64,000 nucleotides of DNA from Clostridioides sp. ES-S-0054-01. GTDB taxonomy: Bacteria > Bacillota > Clostridia > Peptostreptococcales > Peptostreptococcaceae. The first letter of the stretch is position 1, and every line of letters starts with the position of its first letter. Positions 27,206 to 36,516 of this stretch are shown here, piece after piece. Under the pieces are notes generated by a model. That model did not search any database. It was not told the DNA's origin and saw only the letters and a list, made by a program, of their open reading frames with translations. A program made the translations under genes and the position numbers. The stretch covers positions 2,945,001-3,009,000 of the forward strand of contig CP067346.1 in assembly GCA_021561035.1 (NCBI GenBank), given 5' to 3'.

Positions 27206-28801
27206 CTACTTTAAAGAATACAATACTTCTCCTTCTCTTATAGTCTGCAACACTTTAATATCTTTTATTTTCATAGGGTCGATTGTAAGCGGATTTTCAT
27301 CTAATATTATCAAATTAGCTAATTTACCTTCTTTAATTGAGCCTTTTTTATCTTCTTCAAAATATTGATATGCTGCATTTATAGTAACACCCTTTAAAGC
27401 ATCTAGTGGGCTTATCTTTTCATTTTCTCCTATTTGTATACCTTTTTTTGTAATTCTATTAACAGCACACCATACTGTTTCCAGCATATTAGGAGCTATT
27501 ACTGGTGTATCTTGATGAAGAGTGTAAATTAAACCTTTTTCTATAGTCGTTTTAAGTGGGCTAATCTTAAATGCTCTATCTTCTCCAAGGTTTTTTATAT
27601 GAATGTCACCCCAATAGTATGTGTGAGCTACAAAGTATGAAGGTATCATATTTATATTCTTCATACTATCAACTTGGTCTGCTCTTACCGTTTGAGCATG
27701 TATCATAACTGGTCTTGCATCATTTTTACTATTTTCTTCTTTTAAATTCTTTTCAAATGAATCTATTAATTGGTCTGCTGCTGCATCTCCATTACAATGA
27801 GTTAAAAGCTGCATTTTTTCTTTTAGTGAAGTTTTTATAAATTTTTCTACTTCTTCATCTTTATATATAGGATATCCACAGTAATCATCTGAATTTTCAT
27901 ACGGTCTAGTTAACCATGCTGTCTTACCTTGTGGAGAACCATCTAAGAATATCTTATATCCACCTATTTTAAATCTATTTTTATATTTCTTTATAAAATC
28001 TCTATTGTCATCTGCTACAGACTTACTTTTTTTCAAATCCACATACCCTACAGTATCAATTTTTAATTTCTTTTGATTTGCCATTGTCTTTAGAAGGTTA
28101 AATTGATTCTCTGCCATTAGACCCTCTTGAGCTGTTGTAATACCATAACTTAGATATATGTCCTGCGCCTTTTCAATTGAGTTAAAAATGTCATCTGGTG
28201 ATGGTTGTTTTATTTTAGACGATACATTAAAAAATGCATTCTCCTCTAAATATCCATTTGGTTCTTCACTGCCTTCTATTCTACCTATATGCCCACCTTC
28301 TGGGTCCTGTGTTTCATGAGTAACACCAAGTTGCTTTAATCCTAAGGTGTTTGCAACTCCCATATGACCAGAAGCATGTGAAATTAGTATTGGATTCTCT
28401 GAAGATGCACTGTCTAGCACGTATTTATCTGGATGTCTATGTTCTTCTAAGAAATTATTATCATATGAAAATCCAATTATCCACTCACCCTTGTTTATAT
28501 TGTTTGTCTCTTTGAAATCCTTTATTTTTTTTATTATGTCTTTAAAACTAGTTGCATCTTCTAATGGAATTAACTTTAGTGTAGTAGCAAAAGCTATTAA
28601 GTGGCTATGTGAATCTATAAAAGATGGCATCAATGTCTTACCTTGTAAATCTATAACTTCTGCGTCTTTATCTTTTAGGGCAAATACTTCTTCCTTTGTT
28701 CCTATCTTTTTTATTATTTTGTCTTTGATAAGAATAGCATCTCCACATATTGAATCTTCCATTGTGATGATATTTCCATTATAATAAATTTTTTCTGTCA
28801 T
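27206..28801 (-). CDS. YtcJ-like amidohydrolase
   Basis: 531 residues of the Amidohydro_3/YtcJ branch of metal-dependent hydrolases. The N-terminal beta-sandwich (YYNGNIITMED) leads to the metal motif FIDSHSHLIAFA. Later ligands are probably in LTHCNGDAAADQLID, MIHAQTVRADQ and LHQDTPVIAPN. The C-terminal KEGKLANLIILDENPL completes the sandwich. Members cleave amide bonds of unknown small molecules; no substrate can be named. AGGAGAATTTT precedes the ATG. The nitrilase gene at 29185 is divergent, and the 380 bases between them show no clear operator. Confidence 0.8.
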   Translation of the reverse strand: MTEKIYYNGNIITMEDSICGDAILIKDKIIKKIGTKEEVFALKDKDAEVIDLQGKTLMPSFIDSHSHLIAFATTLKLIPLEDATSFKDIIKKIKDFKETNNINKGEWIIGFSYDNNFLEEHRHPDKYVLDSASSENPILISHASGHMGVANTLGLKQLGVTHETQDPEGGHIGRIEGSEEPNGYLEENAFFNVSSKIKQPSPDDIFNSIEKAQDIYLSYGITTAQEGLMAENQFNLLKTMANQKKLKIDTVGYVDLKKSKSVADDNRDFIKKYKNRFKIGGYKIFLDGSPQGKTAWLTRPYENSDDYCGYPIYKDEEVEKFIKTSLKEKMQLLTHCNGDAAADQLIDSFEKNLKEENSKNDARPVMIHAQTVRADQVDSMKNINMIPSYFVAHTYYWGDIHIKNLGEDRAFKISPLKTTIEKGLIYTLHQDTPVIAPNMLETVWCAVNRITKKGIQIGENEKISPLDALKGVTINAAYQYFEEDKKGSIKEGKLANLIILDENPLTIDPMKIKDIKVLQTIREGEVLYSLK

Positions 28802-29184
28802 AAAATTCTCCTTAAGTTATCTAGTCTAATAAATTTTCTTCATTATTTTCTACTTAATTATATTATCTTATATTAACTTTGTTTCTTTAGACTTTAATCA
28901 TATAAAAGTTTTATTTTCAATTATTGTTTGCTAAGAAATAAATACTATTCATTCTAAATAAGACAATTTAATGTTCTTTATACTAAGTAAAAAAATATTA
29001 TAAGTTATTAAGTTTAAATATCTGAACTCAATTATATTTGTGCAATTGTAATTTTTTAAATCATGATGTATTATTTTAAATATACAGTTAAATTATTATT
29101 CACAATATAAATATCTTATTTCTCAAATAACATCTTATGTAGTCTATTCAATTCAATAAATTAAATATTTTTTAGGAGGTTTTT

Positions 29185-30111
29185 ATGAGCAAGGAAAATA
29201 AAAATGTAAGAATTGCTGTTGTTCAGGCATCGCCAGTCATAATGGATTTAGAAAAAACTGTTGAAAAAGCATTGGAATTAATTAAAGAAGCTGGGAGAAA
29301 AGGAGCAAATATTGTAGTTTTCCCAGAAGCATTCATACCTGCATATCCAAGAGGTCTTTCATTTGGATTTGTTGTTGGAAGTAGAACAATGGAAGGTAGA
29401 GAAGATTGGAAAAGATACTATGATAATTCTGTGCCAGTTCCTAGTGCTACAACAGATTTGTTAGGAAAAGCGGCTCAAGAAGCAGGCGTATATCTATCAA
29501 TGGGCATAACAGAAAGAGATGGTGATGATATAAATTGTACTCTTTATTGCACAAACTTGTTTTTCTCTCCAGAAGGTAAGCTTATTGGTAAACATAGAAA
29601 ACTTAAACCTACAGGAACAGAAAGATGTATTTGGGGAGAAGGAGATGGAAGTACTCTTACAGTAGTCGATACTCCATATGGAAAAATGGGTTCATTGATT
29701 TGTTGGGAAAACTATATGCCATTAGCTAGAACAGCTCTTTATGCTAAAGGAGTAAAACTTTATATAGCTCCTACTGCAGACTCAAGAGAAGAATGGCAAG
29801 CAACCATGAAACATATTGCTTTAGAAGGAAGATGTTTCGTTATAGGATGTAATCAATATGTTGAAAAAAATATGTATCCAACTGACCTTAATTATTATAA
29901 GGAGCTAGATGTAGAACCAGAGATTATGTGTCCAGGAGGAAGTTGCATAGTTGACCCTTTTGGAAAATATGTAGCAGGTCCTATTTTTAATAAAGAAGAG
30001 ATGCTAATAGCTGATTTAGACCTAGAAAAAATAGTACTTAGTAGACTAGACTTTGATTCAGAAGGTCACTATTCAAGACCAGATGTATTTGAATTAATTG
30101 TTCATGAATAA
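29185..30111 (+). CDS. Nitrilase
   Basis: 308 residues of branch 1 (true nitrilases) in the carbon-nitrogen hydrolase family. The catalytic triad is visible: Glu48 in VVFPEAFIPAYPRG, Lys in GKHRKLKPTGTER (about 139) and Cys173 in LICWENYMPLAR. The PEAFIPAYPRG and CWEN forms mark nitrile hydrolysis to an acid plus ammonia rather than amidase activity. AGGAGG lies before the ATG, and a terminator follows at 30150-30194, so the gene is monocistronic. Natural substrate in a gut anaerobe is unknown; plant-derived nitriles are a guess. Confidence 0.88.
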   Translation: MSKENKNVRIAVVQASPVIMDLEKTVEKALELIKEAGRKGANIVVFPEAFIPAYPRGLSFGFVVGSRTMEGREDWKRYYDNSVPVPSATTDLLGKAAQEAGVYLSMGITERDGDDINCTLYCTNLFFSPEGKLIGKHRKLKPTGTERCIWGEGDGSTLTVVDTPYGKMGSLICWENYMPLARTALYAKGVKLYIAPTADSREEWQATMKHIALEGRCFVIGCNQYVEKNMYPTDLNYYKELDVEPEIMCPGGSCIVDPFGKYVAGPIFNKEEMLIADLDLEKIVLSRLDFDSEGHYSRPDVFELIVHE

Positions 30112-30149
30112 TCTTTTTACACAAACTTTTGTACAAAAAATTTTTACAT

Positions 30150-30194
30150 AAAAAAATGAGATACTCCTAAATAAATTTAAAGTATCTCATTTTT
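30150..30194 (+). terminator. Terminator between nitrilase and reductase genes
   Basis: AAAAATGAGATACT and AGTATCTCATTTTT pair with an AT loop. The stem is symmetrical, so it can serve both converging transcripts. Confidence 0.8.
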
Positions 30195-30231
30195 ACTTAA
30201 AACCTAAAGTTCTAATCGTAAACTTAATCAC

Positions 30232-31230
30232 TTATATTTTTTCTAAATCAACTACTGTTCTTCCCACGTGTTTTCCTGCCATTATTGAATCTATACTATC
30301 ATTTAACTCTTCTAATGATACTACATTTACCATATCGTCCAAATCGTCCAATTTCCATTGATTTGATAATAAGTCCCATATTTTTAATCTTAAGTTCATT
30401 GGGCATTCTACAGAATCTATACCATATAAAGTAATTCCCTTTAAGATAAATGGATATACTGAACTTGTAAACTCAATTCCTCCTGCATTACCACAAGTTG
30501 TCACTGCTCCACAATAATCAGTTGTCTTTATTGCTGTTGACAAAGTATTTCCTCCTACTGTATCTATTACTCCAGCCCATCTTGGTCTAAGTAGAGGTCT
30601 ACCTGAATTATCATCCAATTCTGACCTATGTATAACATCTTTAACACCTAAATTTAGCAATACTTCTTTTTGTTCTTCTAGTTTTCCTGTTGAAACTACA
30701 ACTGAATAACCTAATTTAATCAATATTTTAGTTGCAATTACAGCAACCCCTCCAGTACCACCAGTAACTAATACATCTCCCATATCATTACCTACAGAAT
30801 TTATAAATTTGTATACAGATAAAGCTGCTGTAAATCCTGCTGTACCATAATCCATTGCTTCTTTTAGTGAAAGATTTTTTGGAAGTCTGACTATCCAACT
30901 AGAAGGAACTCTTATATACTCTGAAAAACCACCAGAAGTATTCATTCCCAAATCATAACCTGTCACTAAAACTTCTTCTCCAATTTTAAAATCATCACAA
31001 CTACTATATTCTACTATACCAGATGCATCAATTCCTGGTGTATGAGGATATTTTCTAGTAACACCCTTATTTCCATTTGCAGAAAGTGCATCTTTGTAAT
31101 TTAGAGAAGAATATTTTACTTTTATTAAAACTTCGCCTTCTGGCAATGTGTCTATTTCTCTTTCAACTATATTTTTTCTAAAACTTCCTTCTTCTTCTGT
31201 AATATATAATGATTTAAATTTTTTATTCAT
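30232..31230 (-). CDS. YhdH-like quinone/acrylyl-CoA reductase (zinc-free MDR family)
   Basis: 332 residues of the medium-chain dehydrogenase/reductase superfamily without zinc ligands. The substrate side has YSSLNYKDALSANGNKGVTRK and YPHTPGIDASGIV, and the NADPH fold has VTGGTGGVAVIATKIL, both typical of YhdH/AcuI acrylyl-CoA and quinone reductases. It reduces an activated double bond using NADPH. The gene is divergent from a MarR regulator at 31334; two palindromes in the shared 100-base gap are likely operators, so the enzyme is probably induced by an electrophile. Confidence 0.85.
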   Translation of the reverse strand: MNKKFKSLYITEEEGSFRKNIVEREIDTLPEGEVLIKVKYSSLNYKDALSANGNKGVTRKYPHTPGIDASGIVEYSSCDDFKIGEEVLVTGYDLGMNTSGGFSEYIRVPSSWIVRLPKNLSLKEAMDYGTAGFTAALSVYKFINSVGNDMGDVLVTGGTGGVAVIATKILIKLGYSVVVSTGKLEEQKEVLLNLGVKDVIHRSELDDNSGRPLLRPRWAGVIDTVGGNTLSTAIKTTDYCGAVTTCGNAGGIEFTSSVYPFILKGITLYGIDSVECPMNLRLKIWDLLSNQWKLDDLDDMVNVVSLEELNDSIDSIMAGKHVGRTVVDLEKI

Positions 31231-31249
31231 AAATTTCCTCCCAATACAT

Positions 31250-31301
31250 TTAGTTTTATGTTAAACTAATTATAGTTTATAAATAGTTTTATGTCAAACT
31301 A
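31250..31301. promoter_or_regulatory. Pair of MarR-type operators between the reductase and the regulator
   Basis: TTAGTTTTATGTTAAACTAA (31250-31269) is a near-perfect palindrome with TTAGTTT/AAACTAA arms. TAGTTTTATGTCAAACTA (31284-31301) repeats it 33-34 bases on, about three helical turns away. They lie between the divergent starts at 31230 and 31334, so one regulator could control both directions. Confidence 0.7.
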
Positions 31302-31333
31302 ATTTAAATAGATTAAAGATTGGAGAATAATTT

Positions 31334-31810
31334 ATGGAAGATAAATATATTATACATTTTATAAGTAAAACAAAGGCTAATATGATTAAATTCATTGAAA
31401 ATAAACTTAGTAAAAATGGTTTAGATGAATTGATACCTACTCATGGAAATATTTTAACTGCACTTTATGAAAATAATGGAATACTTACAATGAAAGAAAT
31501 TGCAACTAAAATAGGAAAGGATAAATCTACTGTTACAGTGTTGGTTAATAAACTTATAAATCTAGGATATATAGAAAGACAAAAATGTACTAATGACAAA
31601 CGTGTCACGTATATAAAGCTTACAGAAAAGGCATTACTTATAGAAGATACATTTAATAGTATCTCAACACAAGTTAAAGAAACAGCATACCATAATATTA
31701 CAGAAAATGAAAAACAAGAATTTCTTAGAATTTTAAAAAAAATTAATGATAATTTTAAAAATGCTGACCAAATTGAGCATAATTATATCTCCTATTGGAA
31801 TAATAAATAA
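31334..31810 (+). CDS. MarR-family transcriptional regulator
   Basis: 158 residues. The winged helix has LTMKEIATKIGKDKSTVTVL (recognition) and NKLINLGYIERQKCTNDKRV (wing, D-x-R). A single Cys in the wing (ERQKC) might allow redox sensing, as in OhrR-like proteins, but that is speculation. It is divergent from the YhdH-like reductase and followed after 46 bases by rubrerythrin in the same direction, suggesting an oxidative or electrophile stress unit. GGAG precedes the ATG. Two palindromes upstream are its likely sites. Confidence 0.82.
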   Translation: MEDKYIIHFISKTKANMIKFIENKLSKNGLDELIPTHGNILTALYENNGILTMKEIATKIGKDKSTVTVLVNKLINLGYIERQKCTNDKRVTYIKLTEKALLIEDTFNSISTQVKETAYHNITENEKQEFLRILKKINDNFKNADQIEHNYISYWNNK

Positions 31811-31856
31811 AAAGAATCAAATATTGTAAAAATTTATTGTGATAGAGAGGTAGAAT

Positions 31857-32444
31857 ATGAATTTAAAAGATAGTAAAACTAAAGAAAATTTATTAAGAGC
31901 TTTTGCAGGTGAGAGTCAAGCTAGAAATAGATACAATATTTCTGCATCTGTAGCAAAAAAAGAAGGATTATATATAATAGAATCTTTATTTAATTATACT
32001 GCTGACCAAGAAAAATCACATGCAAAACAATTCTTTTCTAAACTAAAAGAATTTGCTGGTGAAAATATAAATATATCAGGAGCATATCCTGTAGATTTAT
32101 ATGATAAAACAGCACAACATCTTAAAGCTGCACAACATAATGAGCTTCAAGAATGGGATGATGTATATAAAAACTTTGGAAAAACAGCACGTGAAGAAGG
32201 ATTTGAATCTATAGCTAAATTATTTGAAAATATAGCTGAAATAGAAAAGGTTCACGGTGATAGATTTGGTAGATATGCTACTGATTTAGAAGAAGGTACT
32301 TTATTTAGAAGAAATGAAGATATACAATGGATATGTACACATTGTGGACACATCCATGTAGGTAAAGAAGCTCCAAAAGCTTGTCCTGTATGTCTTCATC
32401 CACAAGGATATTTCTTAGATTTTAAAAACTCATTATTTGAATAA
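31857..32444 (+). CDS. Rubrerythrin
   Basis: 195 residues. The ferritin-like di-iron domain has FAGESQARNRYN and DQEKSHAKQF (ExxH), then EEGFESIAKLFENIAEIEKVHGDRF (second ExxH, seen as EKVH). The C-terminal rubredoxin-like knuckle has CTHCGHIHVG and CPVCLHPQGYF. It reduces hydrogen peroxide in anaerobes using electrons from rubredoxin or an NADH reductase. It is probably co-transcribed with the MarR gene, and a long hairpin terminator follows. Confidence 0.92.
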   Translation: MNLKDSKTKENLLRAFAGESQARNRYNISASVAKKEGLYIIESLFNYTADQEKSHAKQFFSKLKEFAGENINISGAYPVDLYDKTAQHLKAAQHNELQEWDDVYKNFGKTAREEGFESIAKLFENIAEIEKVHGDRFGRYATDLEEGTLFRRNEDIQWICTHCGHIHVGKEAPKACPVCLHPQGYFLDFKNSLFE

Positions 32445-32526
32445 ATTAAGGTAATCATTATATTTAAACAATTTACTATATTTATATTAAATATTTTTAT
32501 AAATACCGTATTATCTTAATAGCAAT

Positions 32527-32607
32527 AAAATGAACCATAGAGATTACTATAAATATAAAATGTAATTTGAATACAATTTATAGTAATTCATCATGGTTCG
32601 TTTTATT
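32527..32607 (+). terminator. Long hairpin terminator after rubrerythrin
   Basis: AATGAACCAT...TTACTATAAAT pairs with ATTTATAGTAA...ATGGTTCGTTTTATT across roughly 80 bases, with small internal loops. T-rich tail follows. Confidence 0.65.
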
Positions 32608-32742
32608 ATTCATTAATCCCTATAGCTTATCTAAATATATCTTTAATTTTTATATACTTGTAAAAATCTAATTTTTAAACCCAGTATTTAAATAAAATGT
32701 ATTTTAAGTAAGTTATTATAATACATTATATAAGATAGTCTA

Positions 32743-33363
32743 CTATGATAACCTTATACTTATATCATTTATTTCTTTCATTAAGTCAATCTCAACAATC
32801 TTAACCATATCTTTTTCAAATTTTACTTTTTTATAATCCAGACATCCTACTACAAATGGAACTCCAAACTTTCTAAACAAATAAATTTTACCATTTTCAT
32901 TATATATTGCTGTAAAGTTTTCTTCTATTATGTTCACTATCAGTTTTAATTCTTCAAAAGTTATTGTGGATTTAACTAAGAATTTCTCTATTACATTCAA
33001 TATAAGTAGTTCTTTTTTACCTATACTCAGCTCTTTTTTATATAAGTTTTGAAATATTTCCTTTGTATAATTACATATAACTTCTTTACTGAGAATAAAA
33101 TCAATATCAAACTCTTTATTAGTATCTTTTTTCATAAACATATTTGCAATATCATCAAGAGAAGTCTCTTCTTTCATAGATAATATTAGTTCTATTCTCT
33201 CTAGTATTTTATCTCTTGGAAAGAAAGTTTCTTGACCTGTAAAAGCTGATTTTTTTATAAACCATTCTTCTGGTATAATATTTTTTCTTTTCCATCTATA
33301 TAATTGCCCATAAGATATATTAGTTTTACTCAGTAAATCTTTCTTAGATATTAATTCTTCCAT
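32743..33363 (-). CDS. yhbD: YhbD-like protein (DUF4004)
   Basis: 206 residues. The N-terminus SKKDLLSKTNISYGQLYRWK and the FTGQETFFPRDKILERIELI stretch form a MerR-like DNA-binding fold, followed by a mainly helical region and a beta-rich tail. B. subtilis YhbD is encoded with bactofilin-like YhbE and YhbF, and here too the gene follows a bactofilin-like gene after seven bases. Its role is unknown; it may regulate or assemble the bactofilin. Function of the pair in C. difficile is not established. Confidence 0.7.
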   Translation of the reverse strand: MEELISKKDLLSKTNISYGQLYRWKRKNIIPEEWFIKKSAFTGQETFFPRDKILERIELILSMKEETSLDDIANMFMKKDTNKEFDIDFILSKEVICNYTKEIFQNLYKKELSIGKKELLILNVIEKFLVKSTITFEELKLIVNIIEENFTAIYNENGKIYLFRKFGVPFVVGCLDYKKVKFEKDMVKIVEIDLMKEINDISIRLS

Positions 33364-33370
33364 AACTTCT

Positions 33371-34016
33371 CTAGCCCACCTTTATACTGTTTTCTACAGT
33401 AGAATTATCTGAAATTGATAAATTATCACTGTATTCAATATCTCCAACATCACAATTATCTACTAAAGATATATTTTTTCCACGTATATCTTTTATTGAT
33501 GCATCTTCTAATTCAATAGTATCTCCCTCTATCAAATCACATTTAAATTTTCTAGAAAAAATATTAATAATTTTAATTAATTGAAAAGCATTTTTATTTC
33601 TTCCTATTTGTATATTAGTTGCACCTATCTCCTTACAGTAAGAACCTCCTCCTGAATAAACATATATATTTTCTCCATTTAAAAGACCATCACATTTTAT
33701 AGCTCCATATACCTTTATATCTTCACATTCTATATTTGCTTTATTTCTCATTTCACCATATATTTTTATATCTCGTGCATACATATTTTCATTTATACTT
33801 AATTGTCCTTTTATTGTAACATTATTACATTTCAGTTTACCATCAACTTTCTGTTGAGCAGTTATAACCAAGTCATCTATTTCTGCATCTCCATCTATAC
33901 TAAGTTGCCCATTCACTCTTACACGTTCAGCTTTAATATTATCTCTTTATAACAGCTTTTCCATTTACAACAAAGTTTTTTATATTAAAGTTTAGTGAAT
34001 TTAATCCTTCATTCAT
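33371..34016 (-). pseudogene. Bactofilin-like gene (yhbE/yhbF type) broken by a two-base frameshift
   Basis: From 33916 downwards the frame encodes a right-handed beta-helix of the bactofilin type, with repeats such as VRVNGQLSIDGDAEI, VTIKGQLSINENM and IKVYGAIKCDGLL. The real start lies upstream: ATG at 34016 after AAAGGA, giving MNEGLNSLNFNIKNFVVNGK, but that frame stops at TAA after KAVIKR. The downstream frame extends back as RDNIKAERVRVNG directly after another stop. Restoring one GA in the GAGA tract near 33946 joins both halves seamlessly. So the cell either lacks the full protein, makes a shorter one from GTG 33916, or switches phase through this tract. Confidence 0.65.
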
Positions 34017-34315
34017 AATGATATCCTTTCATTAACGCATTTTATCCTTGAGCTTAATATAACAAAACATTGTTACGTTGTCAAGTGTAATAATTATATG
34101 CAATAAAACAACCCTTATTTAATTCCTATTTTAATTTCTATAAATAATCATAAAAAAATAATAGAGAAAATATTATATCCAAACTATAAATCCAAATTTC
34201 TTAGATTTGTGGTTTAAGTAAAATACATCCCTATTATTCAATATTTATATATTTATTATATAAACGCCTAAATACGAGCCTCAAAACTCTATAATAACTT
34301 ATAATCCATTATCAT

Positions 34316-36226
34316 CTACATATTGATGAATTTTTCGATTACATCAGCCAATCTCTCCATATCTGTTGGATAAACTTCTCCTATGCTACCTATTCTAAAC
34401 GTATCTATATCAGTCAATTTACCTGGATAAATAACAAATCCATTTTCTTTTAGATAAGTATAAAATTCCATAAATTCAAAATTTGCATTTTTAGGGTATA
34501 AAAAAGTTGTTATTACAGGTGATTGAGCACTATCATTTACCAAAGTGTCAAAACCTAAAGATTTTAATCTTGAAGCTATTGTAAACTGATTTTCTTTATA
34601 TCTAGCATATCTTTTTTCAACAGAACCTTCCTCTTCTAGTTCTAATAAAGCTTGATAAAAAGCTCTTACAACATGTGTAGGTGAAGTAAATCTCCATTTG
34701 CCATTGTTCTTCTCCATAGTCTCCCATTGTGCATATACATCAAGGGACAATGACTTAGCTATACCTTTACATTTAGATAATTCTTCTTTATTGGCTATTA
34801 TAAAACCAAATCCAGGTACTCCTTGTATACACTTATTAGAACTACTAACTAGAAAATCTATATTAAAGTCTTCAACATCAATCTCAATTCCCCCAAAACT
34901 ACTCATAGCATCAACTATATAAATCTTATTATATTCTTTTGCAAGTTTCCCTACCTCTTGTATAGGATTTAATCTACCTGTAGTAGTTTCACAGTGAACC
35001 ATTGATATATGTGTTATATCTTTATTTTCTTTTAATAAATTTTCTACTACATTTAAATCAACTGCTTCTATATCTTTAAATGTACAATCAACAAATTCTA
35101 TATTAAGATAATTGCATATATCTTTCATTCTCTTTCCATATGCTCCATTTGCAATTACAAGAAGTTTACCATCCTCTGGAATAGTACTTCCTATTGTAGC
35201 TTCCACTGAGAAAGTCCCACTTCCTTGCATCAATACACTCGTGTATTTATCTGTATTTTTTGTTCCTAAAGACATTAATCTTCTTCTAACATCTTGTACT
35301 AAGTCATTGTATTCAACATCCCAAGTACACCAGTCCTTTAACATAGATGCTCTTACTGATTTAGTAGTAGATAGTGGTCCTGGTGTAAGTAATATGTAAT
35401 CATTTTCTGGTACAAAGTCTGATTTAATAATTTCATTTTCTATTTTTATTAAAACCTCTTCTAATTCAGCCATAGTTTCTATTACAAAATGTGCCCCTGC
35501 TTCTTTAAATCTCTTTGAAACTGTATCCATCTTAACTTTTAGCTCTTCTTTATCCATGTTATCTACTTCTTCTTGTGTAAGACCTAATTCACTTGAGCCC
35601 TTTATTACAGCAACACTCCACATTCCTGCATTTACACCTTCTTTTACATCACTTATTGTATCTCCTACTTTTACCATAGAACTCATAGGTGATACCCCCA
35701 AAGCTTCAGCATTTTTATAACACATCCAAGGGTATGGTCTTCCTTGAGATACTTCTGATGGTGTTACAAGAAAGTCTGGTGAGTATCCTTTCTTTGCTGC
35801 ATTTGGTTCAACTATATTCATCATCTCTCTTGTATAACCTGTTGTAGAACCTATTTTTAATCCATTTTTTCTTAATTTTTCAATAGTTTCAACAACATGA
35901 GGAATTGGAGTTGTATACTCTTCTAATGTCTCAAATAGCATTGGCTCAAATTCAGCATAAAGTTCATTTACATCTTCCTCAGTTGGCACTTTACCAAACT
36001 TATCTAACCAAAGATTTTTTATTCTATCCATTTCACACATTTCTCTTATATGGTCTATCTTTAATTTTCCCATAGGTTTTCTTGCTTCTTCCATTGTTAC
36101 ATCTATACCTCTTCTTTTAAATATCTCTATAAATACATTAAGAGGTGCAAAACATCCATAATCTACTGTTGTGCCAGCCCAATCAAATACTACTGCTTTT
36201 ATTTTTTCTCCATATATCTTTTTCAT
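34316..36226 (-). CDS. phnXW: Fused phosphonoacetaldehyde hydrolase / 2-aminoethylphosphonate transaminase
   Basis: 636 residues holding two whole enzymes. About 1-265 is PhnX, a HAD hydrolase with the nucleophile in [13 protein letters not shown] and [11 protein letters not shown] near its end. About 275-636 is PhnW, a PLP transaminase beginning [16 protein letters not shown], with [14 protein letters not shown] and the Schiff-base lysine in [15 protein letters not shown]. Acting in sequence, PhnW converts 2-aminoethylphosphonate to phosphonoacetaldehyde and PhnX splits off phosphate, leaving acetaldehyde. The domains stand in reverse order of use. Start at 36226 follows GGAGG. The DeoR-type gene at 36517 and tandem sites at 36264-36384 probably control it. 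Confidence 0.93.
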   Translation of the reverse strand: MKKIYGEKIKAVVFDWAGTTVDYGCFAPLNVFIEIFKRRGIDVTMEEARKPMGKLKIDHIREMCEMDRIKNLWLDKFGKVPTEEDVNELYAEFEPMLFETLEEYTTPIPHVVETIEKLRKNGLKIGSTTGYTREMMNIVEPNAAKKGYSPDFLVTPSEVSQGRPYPWMCYKNAEALGVSPMSSMVKVGDTISDVKEGVNAGMWSVAVIKGSSELGLTQEEVDNMDKEELKVKMDTVSKRFKEAGAHFVIETMAELEEVLIKIENEIIKSDFVPENDYILLTPGPLSTTKSVRASMLKDWCTWDVEYNDLVQDVRRRLMSLGTKNTDKYTSVLMQGSGTFSVEATIGSTIPEDGKLLVIANGAYGKRMKDICNYLNIEFVDCTFKDIEAVDLNVVENLLKENKDITHISMVHCETTTGRLNPIQEVGKLAKEYNKIYIVDAMSSFGGIEIDVEDFNIDFLVSSSNKCIQGVPGFGFIIANKEELSKCKGIAKSLSLDVYAQWETMEKNNGKWRFTSPTHVVRAFYQALLELEEEGSVEKRYARYKENQFTIASRLKSLGFDTLVNDSAQSPVITTFLYPKNANFEFMEFYTYLKENGFVIYPGKLTDIDTFRIGSIGEVYPTDMERLADVIEKFINM

Positions 36227-36263
36227 ATTTATAGCCTCCATAGATTCTTTTTAGAATTTTTGT

Positions 36264-36384
36264 GTTTTTAATTGTTTTTACTTTTAAAGTATAACTTTCA
36301 TATGTTAATTATACATCATATTTAGGTTAAATATATATTAAATTTCTGTTTTTAGTTGTTTTTATTTGTTTCTAGTTGTTTTTT
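36264..36384. promoter_or_regulatory. Three DeoR-type operator repeats upstream of phnXW
   Basis: GTTTTTAATTGTTTTTA (36264-36280), GTTTTTAGTTGTTTTTA (36348-36364) and GTTTCTAGTTGTTTTTTA (36368-36384) are near copies. The last two are 20 bases apart in tandem and the first 84 bases away. A TATAAT -10 box on the minus strand lies between (about 36312-36317). Such flanking repeats suit a looping repressor of the DeoR family, whose gene is directly upstream. Confidence 0.6.
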
Positions 36385-36516
36385 ATTATATATCAAATTT
36401 CCATAAAACTCTAAATTACAATCTAAAATTTACTTTCTAATCTTAATCTATTAACTGACTATATTTTTTGAACTTGGTTTTATTAAGCCTAGTTGCATTA
36501 CATGAAATTATGTTGT

